Source: Bacillota bacterium
Lineage (GTDB): Bacteria > Bacillota > Clostridia > Lachnospirales > Lachnospiraceae
DNA: 64,000 nucleotides
NCBI GenBank assembly: GCA_023386815.1
Contig: JAEWIZ010000018.1
Span: forward strand, 1-64,000
Direction of reading: 5' to 3'
In this document: positions 32,965-42,279 of the stretch, in pieces
Position numbering within the stretch: position 1 is the first letter of the stretch
How the letters are laid out: every line of letters starts with the position of its first letter
Notes under the pieces: generated by a model
Database searches by the model: none
Seen by the model: the letters and a program-made list of their open reading frames with translations, nothing else
Told to the model about the DNA's origin: nothing
Position numbers and translations under genes: made by a program

Positions 32965-34752
32965 ATGTATCGTTCACATGTGTTAGTTTGCGGTGGTACC
33001 GGATGTACTTCCTCAGGAAGCGTCAAGATTATCGAAGCACTGCAGGCTGAAATTAAGAAAAATGGTCTCAAAGAAGAAGTTGCCGTTGTGCAAACAGGTT
33101 GCCACGGACTTTGTGCTTTAGGCCCAATTGTTATTATATATCCAGAAGCATCCTTTTATGCTATGGTAAAAGAAGAAGATATTGAAGAAATCGTTTCCGA
33201 GCATTTATTAAAGGGACGTATTGTAACCCGTTTGTTATACAAGGAAATGGTAACAGAAGAAGGAATCAAGTCCTTAAATGAGACGGATTTCTATAAAAAA
33301 CAGCACAGAATTGCACTTCGTAATTGTGGTGTCATTAATCCTGAAAACATTGACGAGTATATCGGAACCAATGGTTACGAAGCACTCGGCAAAGTATTAA
33401 CCGAATATACACCGGATCAGGTAATTCAGACCATCTTAGACAGCGGTCTTCGCGGCCGTGGCGGCGGCGGTTTCCCTACCGGCTTAAAATGGAAGCTTGC
33501 AAAGGGAAATGATGCTGACCAGAAATATGTCTGTTGTAATGCCGATGAAGGTGACCCAGGTGCCTTCATGGATCGTTCCGTATTAGAGGGTGATCCTCAT
33601 GTAGTTCTTGAGGCTATGGCCATTGCTGGTTATGCAATCGGTGCAACTCAGGGCTATATCTATGTTCGTGCAGAATATCCAATTGCTGTAGATCGTCTTG
33701 AAATTGCTATTAAGCAGGCAAGAGAATACGGCTTACTTGGTAAGAATATCTTTAATAGCGGCTTTGATTTTGACGTTGATATCAGACTTGGTGCTGGTGC
33801 ATTCGTATGCGGTGAGGAGACTGCACTTATGACCTCCATTGAAGGTAACCGTGGTGAACCTCGTCCACGTCCTCCGTTCCCTGCACAGAAGGGTCTCTAC
33901 CAGAAACCTACAATCTTAAATAACGTGGAAACCTATGCTAACATTCCTCAGATCATCTTACATGGTGCAGAGTGGTTTGCAAGTATGGGTACTGAAAAAT
34001 CCAAGGGAACAAAGGTATTTGCTCTTGGTGGTAAGATCAATAACACTGGTCTTGTTGAAATCCCTATGGGAACACCTCTGCGAGAAGTTATCGATGAAAT
34101 CGGCGGCGGTATCCCTAACGGCAAGAAGTTTAAAGCAGCTCAGACCGGCGGTCCTTCCGGCGGATGTATCCCTGCTTCTCATTTTGATATTCCGATTGAT
34201 TATGATAACTTACTGAGTATCGGTTCCATGATGGGTTCCGGTGGTCTTATCGTAATGGATGAGGATAACTGTATGGTTGATATCGCAAAATTCTTCCTGG
34301 AGTTCACAGTGGATGAATCCTGCGGTAAATGTACACCATGCCGTATCGGAACAAAGCGTCTTCATGAAATTCTTGACAAGATTACAAACGGTCAGGGAAC
34401 TATGGAAGATCTTGATAAAATGGAAGAGCTTTGCTACTACATCAAAGAAAATGCACTTTGCGGCCTTGGTCAAACAGCTCCTAACCCAGTATTATCAACC
34501 TTACGTTACTTTAAAGATGAATATGTTGCTCACGTAGTTGATAAGAAGTGTCCTTCCGGCGTTTGTAAAGCCCTTCTTTCCTATGTAATTGATGCTGATA
34601 AGTGTAAGGGCTGTACCTTATGTGCAAGAATTTGCCCTAACAACGCAATTGAAGGAAAGGTGAAAGAAATTCATCTTATCGATCAGAGTAAATGTATCAA
34701 GTGCGGAGCTTGTATGGAGAAATGTAGATTCGGCGCTATCTCTAAGAAATAA
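32965..34752 (+). CDS. hndC: Hydrogenase flavin subunit HndC/HydB (NuoF-like)
   Basis: A 595-aa flavo-iron-sulfur subunit. Domains in order: N-terminal [2Fe-2S] thioredoxin fold (CGGTGCTSSG, QTGCHGLCALGP), NADH/FMN-binding NuoF core (GLRGRGGGGFPTGLKW, CNADEGDPGAFMDR), a 4Fe-4S site (SCGKCTPCRIGTKR), and a C-terminal 2x4Fe-4S ferredoxin (CKGCTLCARICP, CIKCGACMEKCR). It is the proposed site of flavin-based electron bifurcation between NAD(P)H, ferredoxin and H2 in this enzyme class. GAAGGAGG precedes the start. Confidence 0.95.
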   Translation: MYRSHVLVCGGTGCTSSGSVKIIEALQAEIKKNGLKEEVAVVQTGCHGLCALGPIVIIYPEASFYAMVKEEDIEEIVSEHLLKGRIVTRLLYKEMVTEEGIKSLNETDFYKKQHRIALRNCGVINPENIDEYIGTNGYEALGKVLTEYTPDQVIQTILDSGLRGRGGGGFPTGLKWKLAKGNDADQKYVCCNADEGDPGAFMDRSVLEGDPHVVLEAMAIAGYAIGATQGYIYVRAEYPIAVDRLEIAIKQAREYGLLGKNIFNSGFDFDVDIRLGAGAFVCGEETALMTSIEGNRGEPRPRPPFPAQKGLYQKPTILNNVETYANIPQIILHGAEWFASMGTEKSKGTKVFALGGKINNTGLVEIPMGTPLREVIDEIGGGIPNGKKFKAAQTGGPSGGCIPASHFDIPIDYDNLLSIGSMMGSGGLIVMDEDNCMVDIAKFFLEFTVDESCGKCTPCRIGTKRLHEILDKITNGQGTMEDLDKMEELCYYIKENALCGLGQTAPNPVLSTLRYFKDEYVAHVVDKKCPSGVCKALLSYVIDADKCKGCTLCARICPNNAIEGKVKEIHLIDQSKCIKCGACMEKCRFGAISKK

Positions 34753-34880
34753 GAGAAGTTTGCTGTAAAATAGCATCATTCGTGAAATCACCTAGTATTT
34801 GAAGATAGAGTTTGGTTGAAAATGAATCGTTTTCAACCTGTGATTAGAACTGTCATAGTATGACAGAATGGAGGTTGTTA

Positions 34881-36635
34881 ATGGAAACTGTTAATATAAA
34901 AATAAATGGTATGCCTGTCGAAGCACCTAAGGGCTCCACTATTTTAGAAGCAGCTAAGCTTGCACACATTGATATCCCTACTCTTTGCTTTTTAAAGGAC
35001 ATCAATGAAATCGGTGCATGTCGTATCTGTGTTGTAGAAGTTAAAGGTGCAAGAAGCCTTGTAGCTTCCTGCATGTACCCAATTGCTGAGGGTATGGAAA
35101 TTATAACAAATTCTCCTAAGGTTTTAGATTCTCGTAAAAAAACCTTAGAGCTTATCTTATCCGATCATGATAGAAAATGTCTATCCTGCGTACGCAGTGG
35201 TAGCTGTGAGCTTCAGACTCTTTGTACTGATCTTAGAGTGGAAGAAGAGGATCTCTATGACGGCGAACGTACTCGTTATGAACTAGATGAAACCTCTGCT
35301 CATATGGTTCGTGATAACAACAAATGTATCCTTTGCAGACGTTGTTCTGCTGTTTGTGAGTCTATGCAGGGCATCGGTGTTATTGGTGCAAATGAACGTG
35401 GTTTTGCAACTAATATCTCCTGTGCTTTCGATATGGGTCTGGCTGAGACCAGCTGTGTATCCTGTGGTCAATGTATCGCAGTATGTCCAACTGGCGCTCT
35501 CTACGAGAAAGATAGCACCGATGAGGTATTTGCTGCTCTTGCTGATCCTGATAAATTCGTAGTGGTTCAGACCGCTCCTGCAGTTCGTGCCGCACTTGGT
35601 GAAGCCTTTGGCCTTCCAATCGGAACTAATGTACAGGGCAAGATGGCTGCTGCACTTCGCCGCTTAGGCTTTGCAAAGGTATTTGATACTGATTTCTCTG
35701 CTGATTTAACCATTATGGAAGAAGCAACCGAATTGCTGGATCGAATTAATAATGGTGGTAAATTACCATTAATCACTTCCTGTTCACCAGGTTGGGTTAA
35801 GTACTGTGAACACTATTATCCAGATATGTTAGAGAACTTATCCAGCTGTAAGTCTCCTCAGCAGATGTTCGGAGCAATTACAAAGACCTACTACGCTGAG
35901 AAGATCGGTATTGATCCTGCAAAGATCGTTATGGTCAGCGTAATGCCTTGTACTGCTAAGAAATTCGAGATAGGCAGAGAGGATCAGAGCGCTGCAGGTA
36001 TGCCCGATGTTGATATATCAATCACAACCCGTGAGCTTGCAAGAATGATTGACCGAGTAGGTCTGAATTTCGTATCACTTCCGGAGGAAGATTTTGATGA
36101 TCCGTTAGGCAGATCAACAGGTGCTGGTGTACTCTTCGGTGCTACTGGTGGTGTTATGGAAGCTGCTCTTAGAACTGCAGTTGAGGTTTTAACTGGTGAA
36201 GAGCTTGCAAGCCTTGATTTCAAGGAAGTTAGAGGAACAAAGGGTATCAAAGAGGCTACTTATCATGTAGCTGGTATGGATATTAATGTAGCAGTCGCTT
36301 CCGGTCTTGCCAACGCAAGAGAATTACTTGAAGATGTGAAGTCCGGCAAGGTAAACTATCACTTCATCGAGATCATGGGTTGCTCCGGCGGTTGTGTAAA
36401 TGGCGGCGGACAGCCTCAGCAGCCAAGTGTTGTTCGTAACTTCAATGATATCAGAGCACTTCGTGCAAAAGCTCTGTATGATATTGATGCTAACATGCCA
36501 CTTAGAAAATCTCATGAGAACCCATCAATTAAGCTTCTCTACGATGAGTATCTTGAGAAACCAGGCAGCCATAAGGCGCATCATCTCCTACATACAAGTT
36601 ATGTAGAAAGAAGTGTTAATAAAAGCTTTAAATAA
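34881..36635 (+). CDS. hndD: [FeFe] hydrogenase catalytic subunit HndD/HydA
   Basis: A 584-aa catalytic subunit. In order: plant-type [2Fe-2S] (GACRICVVEV), His/Cys 4Fe-4S site (HDRKCLSCVRSGSCELQ), two 4Fe-4S motifs (CILCRRCSAVCE, CVSCGQCIAVCP), then the H-cluster with L1 TSCSPGW, L2 MPCTAKKFE and L3 IMGCSGGCVNGGGQP, plus the short C-terminal SSU-like segment. L1 has Ser where many enzymes show a second Cys. The start at 34881 follows GGAGG; a frame seven codons longer is less likely. Terminator follows. Confidence 0.95.
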   Translation: METVNIKINGMPVEAPKGSTILEAAKLAHIDIPTLCFLKDINEIGACRICVVEVKGARSLVASCMYPIAEGMEIITNSPKVLDSRKKTLELILSDHDRKCLSCVRSGSCELQTLCTDLRVEEEDLYDGERTRYELDETSAHMVRDNNKCILCRRCSAVCESMQGIGVIGANERGFATNISCAFDMGLAETSCVSCGQCIAVCPTGALYEKDSTDEVFAALADPDKFVVVQTAPAVRAALGEAFGLPIGTNVQGKMAAALRRLGFAKVFDTDFSADLTIMEEATELLDRINNGGKLPLITSCSPGWVKYCEHYYPDMLENLSSCKSPQQMFGAITKTYYAEKIGIDPAKIVMVSVMPCTAKKFEIGREDQSAAGMPDVDISITTRELARMIDRVGLNFVSLPEEDFDDPLGRSTGAGVLFGATGGVMEAALRTAVEVLTGEELASLDFKEVRGTKGIKEATYHVAGMDINVAVASGLANARELLEDVKSGKVNYHFIEIMGCSGGCVNGGGQPQQPSVVRNFNDIRALRAKALYDIDANMPLRKSHENPSIKLLYDEYLEKPGSHKAHHLLHTSYVERSVNKSFK

Positions 36636-36654
36636 GATATAACTATAACTAACG

Positions 36655-36696
36655 AAAGAACGTATTGTAGTTCCAATATGCAATACGTTCTTTTTT
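36655..36696 (+). terminator. Terminator of the hnd operon
   Basis: AAAGAACGTATTG / CAATACGTTCTTT perfect 13-bp stem (36655-36667 / 36681-36693) followed by T residues. Confidence 0.9.
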
Positions 36697-36845
36697 ATAA
36701 TCATTTATATAAAAGCTGAGCAAATCTCATCAATAAACTACAAATTCCCTGTACTGATTACAAAATAACCATTGCTATAATGGCATTCGTAATATAATAT
36801 ATATTCTAAATCCCCAGTAATAGGAATAAGAAAGGAGTACCTAAC

Positions 36846-38540
36846 ATGAAGATTAAATGGAAAATTGTGTTAGCTTTTATTATTTTATTGATAGCAATTA
36901 TCACCTCTACCAACCTTGTAGTAAGAAGTTCAGTTACAAATCTGGTGGAAAATGAGAAGTCCACAGAGCTTGCAAACTACTCATCCCTGGGTTTATCTCT
37001 CATCGATTTACAATATCCCGGTAATTGGAACCTGGATGGTGATAAGCTTTATAAAGGCGATGTTCTCATGAATGAGAATTATGAAGTAGTCGATGATTTC
37101 TCAAAGAACACAGGAATCTTATCAACACTGTTTGCAATGGATACACGAGTCGCTACTACCGTAAAGGATGAAGCAGGTAAGCGACAAGTTGGCACAAAGG
37201 CATCTGATGCAGTAATTCAGAAGGTTATAGCAAATGGGGAGGCCTATATAGGAACAGCAAATATCCTAGGGCGCAATGCTACTACATATTACATTCCATT
37301 AAAAGACAACCAGGGCAGCATAGTTGGTATGTGGTTCGTAGGAATCTATTCCGATGATATAAAAGCAGCGATATCTGCTGCCATGATAAAAATCTCCATC
37401 TTCTTAGGAATCCTATCTTTGATTGGCTCCACTGTGACCTATTTTATTGGTGCAAGTATAGCAAAAGGTTATCTTGATATAAGGCAGAACCTACATAGCT
37501 TAGAGACCGGCAATTTTCATGTGCAATTAAGCGAAAAGTCTTTAAAACGAAAGGATGAGATCGGTGATATCTCAAGATCCTTCCAGCATACCCAAGCAAA
37601 AGTAAGGGATGTTATATCAACCATTAAATTAGAAACAGCAGAAATAAAAGCATCTTCGGATATCTTAGTGGATGGTGCAAACCATGTGAATCGTGACGTT
37701 GAAGAGATTTCTGCAACCACCGAGGAGCTATCCGCTGGAATGGAAGAAACTGCTGCATCTACAGAAGAAATGAATGCAGCCTCTCTTGCCATTAGTGACG
37801 AAGTAAAACGTGTTTCCAGTATGGCCAGGGATGGTCAAAATGTTGCTTCTGATATCAAATTCCGTGCTCAGAATCTTAAAGAAGAAGCCGTAGAATCTCA
37901 AAAAACTGCAATTGAGATGTATGATGCGACAAATAAAAAGCTAAGACAATCTATTCATAAAGCGGCTGCAATTGAAGAAATAAGAAACCTATCCCAGACC
38001 ATTTTAAGTATTACAGCTCAAACGAATCTGTTAGCCCTCAATGCTTCTATTGAGGCTGCCAGAGCCGGTGAAGCAGGCAGGGGTTTTGCTGTTGTGGCCA
38101 ATGAAATTAGTAATTTAGCTCATAATTCCAAGAATGCCGTTTCTCAGATTGAAGCAATCAGCAATGACATATCAAATGCCGTAAAGGACATCGTCTCTGA
38201 TTCAGAAACCTTATTAGCCTTCGTGGATAACAAAGTGATAAAAGACTATGAAATACTCGTAAAAACCGGCGAACAATACCATAGTGATGCCAATACGATT
38301 GATGAAATGGTAAATGAGATCAAAAATTCCGCTCAACAACTGGATGAATCAATTTCTTATATTCAGCAGTCCATTCATGAAATAACTTCAGCTGCAAATG
38401 AAGCCGCTCAAGGCTCCACTGATATTGCTGAAAGTTCAACTGCAATTTTCAATAAGACTGACGAAGTGCTTGAAAAAGCAAACAGGAATAAAGACATTGC
38501 AGAAAAACTAGATTCATTAGTCCAGTTCTTTCAGGTTTAA
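36846..38540 (+). CDS. Methyl-accepting chemotaxis protein
   Basis: A 564-aa chemoreceptor. It has a membrane helix near 7-27, a periplasmic-side Cache-type sensor (about 28-175, with YYIPLKDNQGSIVGMWFVG), a second helix near 180-202, a HAMP domain, and a cytoplasmic coiled-coil signalling domain with the conserved hairpin tip TNLLALNASIEAARAGEAG. It would signal to CheA/CheW. The ligand is unknown; the Cache domain suggests a small metabolite. AAAGGAG upstream. Confidence 0.93.
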   Translation: MKIKWKIVLAFIILLIAIITSTNLVVRSSVTNLVENEKSTELANYSSLGLSLIDLQYPGNWNLDGDKLYKGDVLMNENYEVVDDFSKNTGILSTLFAMDTRVATTVKDEAGKRQVGTKASDAVIQKVIANGEAYIGTANILGRNATTYYIPLKDNQGSIVGMWFVGIYSDDIKAAISAAMIKISIFLGILSLIGSTVTYFIGASIAKGYLDIRQNLHSLETGNFHVQLSEKSLKRKDEIGDISRSFQHTQAKVRDVISTIKLETAEIKASSDILVDGANHVNRDVEEISATTEELSAGMEETAASTEEMNAASLAISDEVKRVSSMARDGQNVASDIKFRAQNLKEEAVESQKTAIEMYDATNKKLRQSIHKAAAIEEIRNLSQTILSITAQTNLLALNASIEAARAGEAGRGFAVVANEISNLAHNSKNAVSQIEAISNDISNAVKDIVSDSETLLAFVDNKVIKDYEILVKTGEQYHSDANTIDEMVNEIKNSAQQLDESISYIQQSIHEITSAANEAAQGSTDIAESSTAIFNKTDEVLEKANRNKDIAEKLDSLVQFFQV

Positions 38541-38622
38541 CCTATGTTTGAATAAAATTAAATATGCGGGATTTGTGGGTTACTAAAGATCTCCTCCCGC
38601 TCTCAATGAGATTAGAAATGAA

Positions 38623-38678
38623 AAGGCACCTAACATTAGAGATTTCCGCTGAACCTCTGATGTTAGGTGCTTCTTTTT
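38623..38678 (+). terminator. Terminator after the chemoreceptor gene
   Basis: AAGGCACCTAACAT with ATGTTAGGTGCTT flank an inner AGAG/CTCT pair, followed by CTTTTTAA. Confidence 0.85.
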
Positions 38679-38746
38679 AATTTACACCCACTTATAATTA
38701 TTCTGCATTTTTATGCACTTCTTTCTCCGATAAATTAACAAAATTA

Positions 38747-38810
38747 TTGACAATAAAAATATTGCTAGTATAATGTATATTATTGTTTACTTAAACTAAA
38801 CTTAAAGTTT
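38747..38810 (+). promoter_or_regulatory. Promoter and operator-like palindrome of the pot operon
   Basis: TTGACA (38747-38752), 16-base spacer, TATAAT (38769-38774). Just downstream, AAACTT-A-AAGTTT (38798-38810) is a perfect palindrome within a run of related TTTAnTTAAAC half-sites, a plausible operator for the cupin-type regulator encoded next. Confidence 0.65.
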
Positions 38811-38909
38811 ATTCTTAGTAAGAAACTGATAGCTTTCAAAGGTCTTACATTCGCTAATTCATTAATGTTATGGCCGCATTAAATAAGATGGTCAGGAATG
38901 GGTATTATT

Positions 38910-39449
38910 ATGAATATTGGTTCAAAAATCAAAGAATTAAGAATACAAAAAAGTTTAACGCAGGAAGAGTTGGCTGACCGTGCAGAATTATCAAAAGGGT
39001 TTATCTCTCAATTAGAACGGGATTTAACCTCTCCTTCCATTGCCACATTGGTAGATATTTTACAGTGTCTTGGTACTAATCTCGAAGAGTTTTTCAGTGG
39101 AACCTCAGCCGAGCAGGTCGTATTTAAGAAAACTGATTATTTTGAAAAATACGATGCTGAATTAAGAAATGAAGTAAAATGGATTATCCCTAATGCGCAG
39201 AAGAATATTATGGAACCCATTCTTCTAACCCTTGATGCAAATGGTTCAACCTATCCGGATAATCCCCACGAGGGTGAAGAATTCGGCTATATTCTAAACG
39301 GTAGTATCACCTTGTATATCGGTAATCGCTCTTACAAGGTAAAAAAAGGTGAATCCTTTTATTTTACCGCTAACAAGCAACATTATGTAACCGCATCCGA
39401 AAAGACAGGTGCTACCTTGCTTTGGGTATCTACACCCCCAAGCTTTTGA
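38910..39449 (+). CDS. XRE-cupin transcriptional regulator (PuuR-like)
   Basis: A 179-aa repressor-type protein with an N-terminal helix-turn-helix (TQEELADRAELSKGFISQLE, residues ~16-35) and a C-terminal cupin (EFGYILNGSITLYIGNRSYK). This layout is common for regulators of polyamine and amine transport. An alternative ATG at 38898 lies directly on the AGGA and is unlikely. It is upstream of potABCD with 36 bases between, so probably the first gene of the operon and autoregulated. Confidence 0.88.
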   Translation: MNIGSKIKELRIQKSLTQEELADRAELSKGFISQLERDLTSPSIATLVDILQCLGTNLEEFFSGTSAEQVVFKKTDYFEKYDAELRNEVKWIIPNAQKNIMEPILLTLDANGSTYPDNPHEGEEFGYILNGSITLYIGNRSYKVKKGESFYFTANKQHYVTASEKTGATLLWVSTPPSF

Positions 39450-39485
39450 TATATTTAGGAGGTCAAAGCCTCCAGAAGGAGTCTT

Positions 39486-40565
39486 ATGATGAATGATAAC
39501 AAACTAATAAATCTAGTTAATATTACGAAATCCTATGATAATACAGTTATATTAGATGATTTGAATCTCTATGTCAGGGAGAATGAATTCGTTACACTGC
39601 TTGGCCCTTCCGGCTGCGGCAAGACCACAACCCTTCGTATTATCGGCGGTTTTGAGACTCCTGATAAAGGACAGGTTGTATTCGAAGGCAGAGACATCAC
39701 AAAGATGCCTCCAAACGAACGTCAGCTCAATACTGTATTTCAAAAGTATGCATTATTTAACCATATGACCATAGCTGAAAATATTGCCTTTGGTCTGAAA
39801 ATAAAAAAGAAAAGCTCAGCTTACATAAATGATAAGATTAAATATGCCTTGAAGCTGGTTAACCTGGATGGATATGAAAATCGAACTCCAAATTCCTTAA
39901 GCGGTGGTCAACAACAAAGAATTGCCATTGCAAGAGCTATTGTAAATGAACCAAAAGTGCTTCTGTTAGATGAGCCCCTTGGTGCTTTAGATCTTAAGCT
40001 TCGTCAGGACATGCAGTACGAACTAATACGCTTAAAGAATGAGCTTGGTATTACCTTCGTCTACGTAACGCATGACCAGGAAGAGGCTCTTACCATGTCA
40101 GATACTATCGTAGTAATGAATCAGGGTTATATACAGCAAATCGGAACCCCTGAGAGGATTTATAACGAACCTGAAAACGCATTTGTAGCTGACTTCATCG
40201 GAGACAGTAATATTATCGCTGCCACCATGGTGGAAGATCGGTTGGTTAATATTCTTGGTGCTAATTTCCCCTGTGTAGATGATGGCTTTGGCAAGCAAAA
40301 ACCAGTGGATGTTGTTATACGACCTGAGGATATTGATTTGGTTAAGCCTTCCGAAGGAATTATTACCGGTAGGGTAACCTCACTGATCTTCAAAGGAGTC
40401 CACTATGAGATGGAGGTTATGGCAAACGGTCGGGAATGGCTTGTTCATTCCACTGACTTATGTGCTGTTGGAACCGAAGTTGGAATCAAGGTTGACCCCT
40501 TTGACATTCAGATCATGAACAAACCTGCATCTGAAGATGAACAAGCAGCTGTAATTAGTGAGTAA
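39486..40565 (+). CDS. potA: Spermidine/putrescine ABC transporter ATPase PotA
   Basis: A 359-aa ATPase energising polyamine uptake. Walker A GPSGCGKTT, Q-loop FQKYALF, signature LSGGQQQR, Walker B LLLDEPLGALD and switch THDQEEA are intact; the last ~110 residues form the TOBE regulatory domain (VIRPEDIDLV). AAGGAG upstream; two adjacent ATGs, the first taken. Followed by PotB, PotC and PotD genes in the standard order. Confidence 0.95.
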   Translation: MMNDNKLINLVNITKSYDNTVILDDLNLYVRENEFVTLLGPSGCGKTTTLRIIGGFETPDKGQVVFEGRDITKMPPNERQLNTVFQKYALFNHMTIAENIAFGLKIKKKSSAYINDKIKYALKLVNLDGYENRTPNSLSGGQQQRIAIARAIVNEPKVLLLDEPLGALDLKLRQDMQYELIRLKNELGITFVYVTHDQEEALTMSDTIVVMNQGYIQQIGTPERIYNEPENAFVADFIGDSNIIAATMVEDRLVNILGANFPCVDDGFGKQKPVDVVIRPEDIDLVKPSEGIITGRVTSLIFKGVHYEMEVMANGREWLVHSTDLCAVGTEVGIKVDPFDIQIMNKPASEDEQAAVISE

Positions 40566-40605
40566 AACAAAACCCTAAACTATTGAATAAGGAGTTGTGT
40601 GTTCT

Positions 40606-41481
40606 ATGAATGACACCAAGCCAAAGCTTAATCCTGCTACAGAGTCTGGATTAATGCTTCCTCATGCCAATCGAATAAAGTTACTTTCTTTCCCCTATAT
40701 TCTTTGGATGGCAGGATTTATTATCATACCGCTGGTTATGATACTTTATTATGGGGTAACCACCAAAGAAAATCATTTTACATTTGATAATATTGCAGCG
40801 ATTGCCGAGCCTATTTATCTACAGGCCTTAGGTCTCGCCCTGCTTCTATCCATGATCAGCACTGTTATATGCCTAATTTTATCCTATCCCTTATCCATTA
40901 TATTGAATAGTATTAAGTTAAAAAGTAACAGTCTGATTATATTTATCATCATTCTTCCCATGTGGATGAATTTTTTGTTGAGAACCGTTGCCTGGCAGAA
41001 CATATTAGAGAAGACGGGAATTCTTAATACCCTGCTCGCCTTTTTGCATCTTCCAACAATTAATATTATTAACACACCTGCTGCAATCATATTAGGCATG
41101 GTATACAACTACCTACCCTTTATGATTTTGCCTATTTACAATGTATTAATTAAAATCGATCAGGATGTTATTAATGCAGCTCGAGATCTGGGTGCAAATT
41201 CTTTACAAACCTTTATGAAGATCATATTCCCTCTTAGCCTTCCCGGTGTTATTAGTGGGATTACCATGGTTTTTGTGCCATCCCTTACTACCTTTGCCAT
41301 CTCTTCTATTCTGGGCGGCAGTAAGATTTTATTGATTGGTAATGTCATTGAGCAACAATTTACTCTTGGTAATTGGCATGCCGGTTCCGGTTTATCACTG
41401 GTGCTCATGATCTTCGTGCTCCTTTGCATGGCCATCTTATCAAAATATGACAAAGAATCGGAGGGCAGCAATCTATGGTAA
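40606..41481 (+). CDS. potB: Polyamine ABC transporter permease PotB
   Basis: A 291-aa permease with six membrane helices and the EAA loop NAARDLGANSLQTFMKIIFP. The ATG at 40606 is preferred over a GTG nine bases upstream because it is better spaced from AAGGAG. It overlaps the start of potC by 7 bases. Confidence 0.93.
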   Translation: MNDTKPKLNPATESGLMLPHANRIKLLSFPYILWMAGFIIIPLVMILYYGVTTKENHFTFDNIAAIAEPIYLQALGLALLLSMISTVICLILSYPLSIILNSIKLKSNSLIIFIIILPMWMNFLLRTVAWQNILEKTGILNTLLAFLHLPTINIINTPAAIILGMVYNYLPFMILPIYNVLIKIDQDVINAARDLGANSLQTFMKIIFPLSLPGVISGITMVFVPSLTTFAISSILGGSKILLIGNVIEQQFTLGNWHAGSGLSLVLMIFVLLCMAILSKYDKESEGSNLW

Positions 41482-42260
41482 AGAATTTTTTTAGCCGATT
41501 CTATATAGGTATGATTCTACTCTTTCTCTATGCACCGATTATCATTTTGATTGTCTTATCCTTTAATCAGTCAAAATCAAGAGCAAAATGGGGTGGCTTC
41601 ACCTTAAAATGGTATACGCAGTTATTTCAAAACGATGATATTATGAGAGCATTGTACACCACACTAATCCTAGCCTTTGTCTCTGCTCTGATCGCTACAG
41701 TCATTGGAACCGCCGGTGCCTTTGCTATCAACAGCATGAAAAAAACTCCTAGATTTATTATGATGGGGGTCACCAATATTCCCATGCTGAATGCAGATAT
41801 CGTAACTGGTATTTCCTTAATGCTGTTGTTTGTAGCTTTACGTTTTACTCTGGGCTTTACCAGCGTTTTACTTGCACACATAACCTTTAATATTCCCTAT
41901 GTTCTATTAAGTGTTATGCCTAGGCTCAAGCAGCTAAACCCTAATACCTTTGAGGCAGCTCAAGACTTAGGAGCTTCACCAGTGTATGCCTTTTTTAAAG
42001 TAATTCTTCCTGACATTTTGCCAGGAATAATATCCGGGTATTTCCTTGCCTTTACCATGTCACTGGACGATTTCGTTATCACTTACTTTACAAAGGGTCC
42101 TGAAATCAATACCTTGTCCACAAAGATTTATACAGAGGTTAGAAAAGGAATTAAGCCGGAAATCTATGCTTTATCAACGATTATGTTTGTTGCCATACTG
42201 CTTCTCCTCGTCCTAATTAATCGCAAAAATGCCGACAAGCATGTACCAATACGTAAATAA
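41475..42260 (+). CDS. potC: Polyamine ABC transporter permease PotC
   Basis: A 261-aa permease, partner of PotB, six membrane helices, EAA loop AAQDLGASPVYAFFKVILPD. The overlap with potB indicates translational coupling. FTMSLDDFVITYFTKGP is typical of PotC. Confidence 0.94.
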   Translation: MVKNFFSRFYIGMILLFLYAPIIILIVLSFNQSKSRAKWGGFTLKWYTQLFQNDDIMRALYTTLILAFVSALIATVIGTAGAFAINSMKKTPRFIMMGVTNIPMLNADIVTGISLMLLFVALRFTLGFTSVLLAHITFNIPYVLLSVMPRLKQLNPNTFEAAQDLGASPVYAFFKVILPDILPGIISGYFLAFTMSLDDFVITYFTKGPEINTLSTKIYTEVRKGIKPEIYALSTIMFVAILLLLVLINRKNADKHVPIRK

Positions 42261-42279
42261 TAAACGAAAGGATATGACA

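Noticed and set aside
33935..36606. Several antisense and shifted frames inside the hydrogenase genes
   Set aside because: They are overlapping shadows of hndC and hndD with no ribosome sites.
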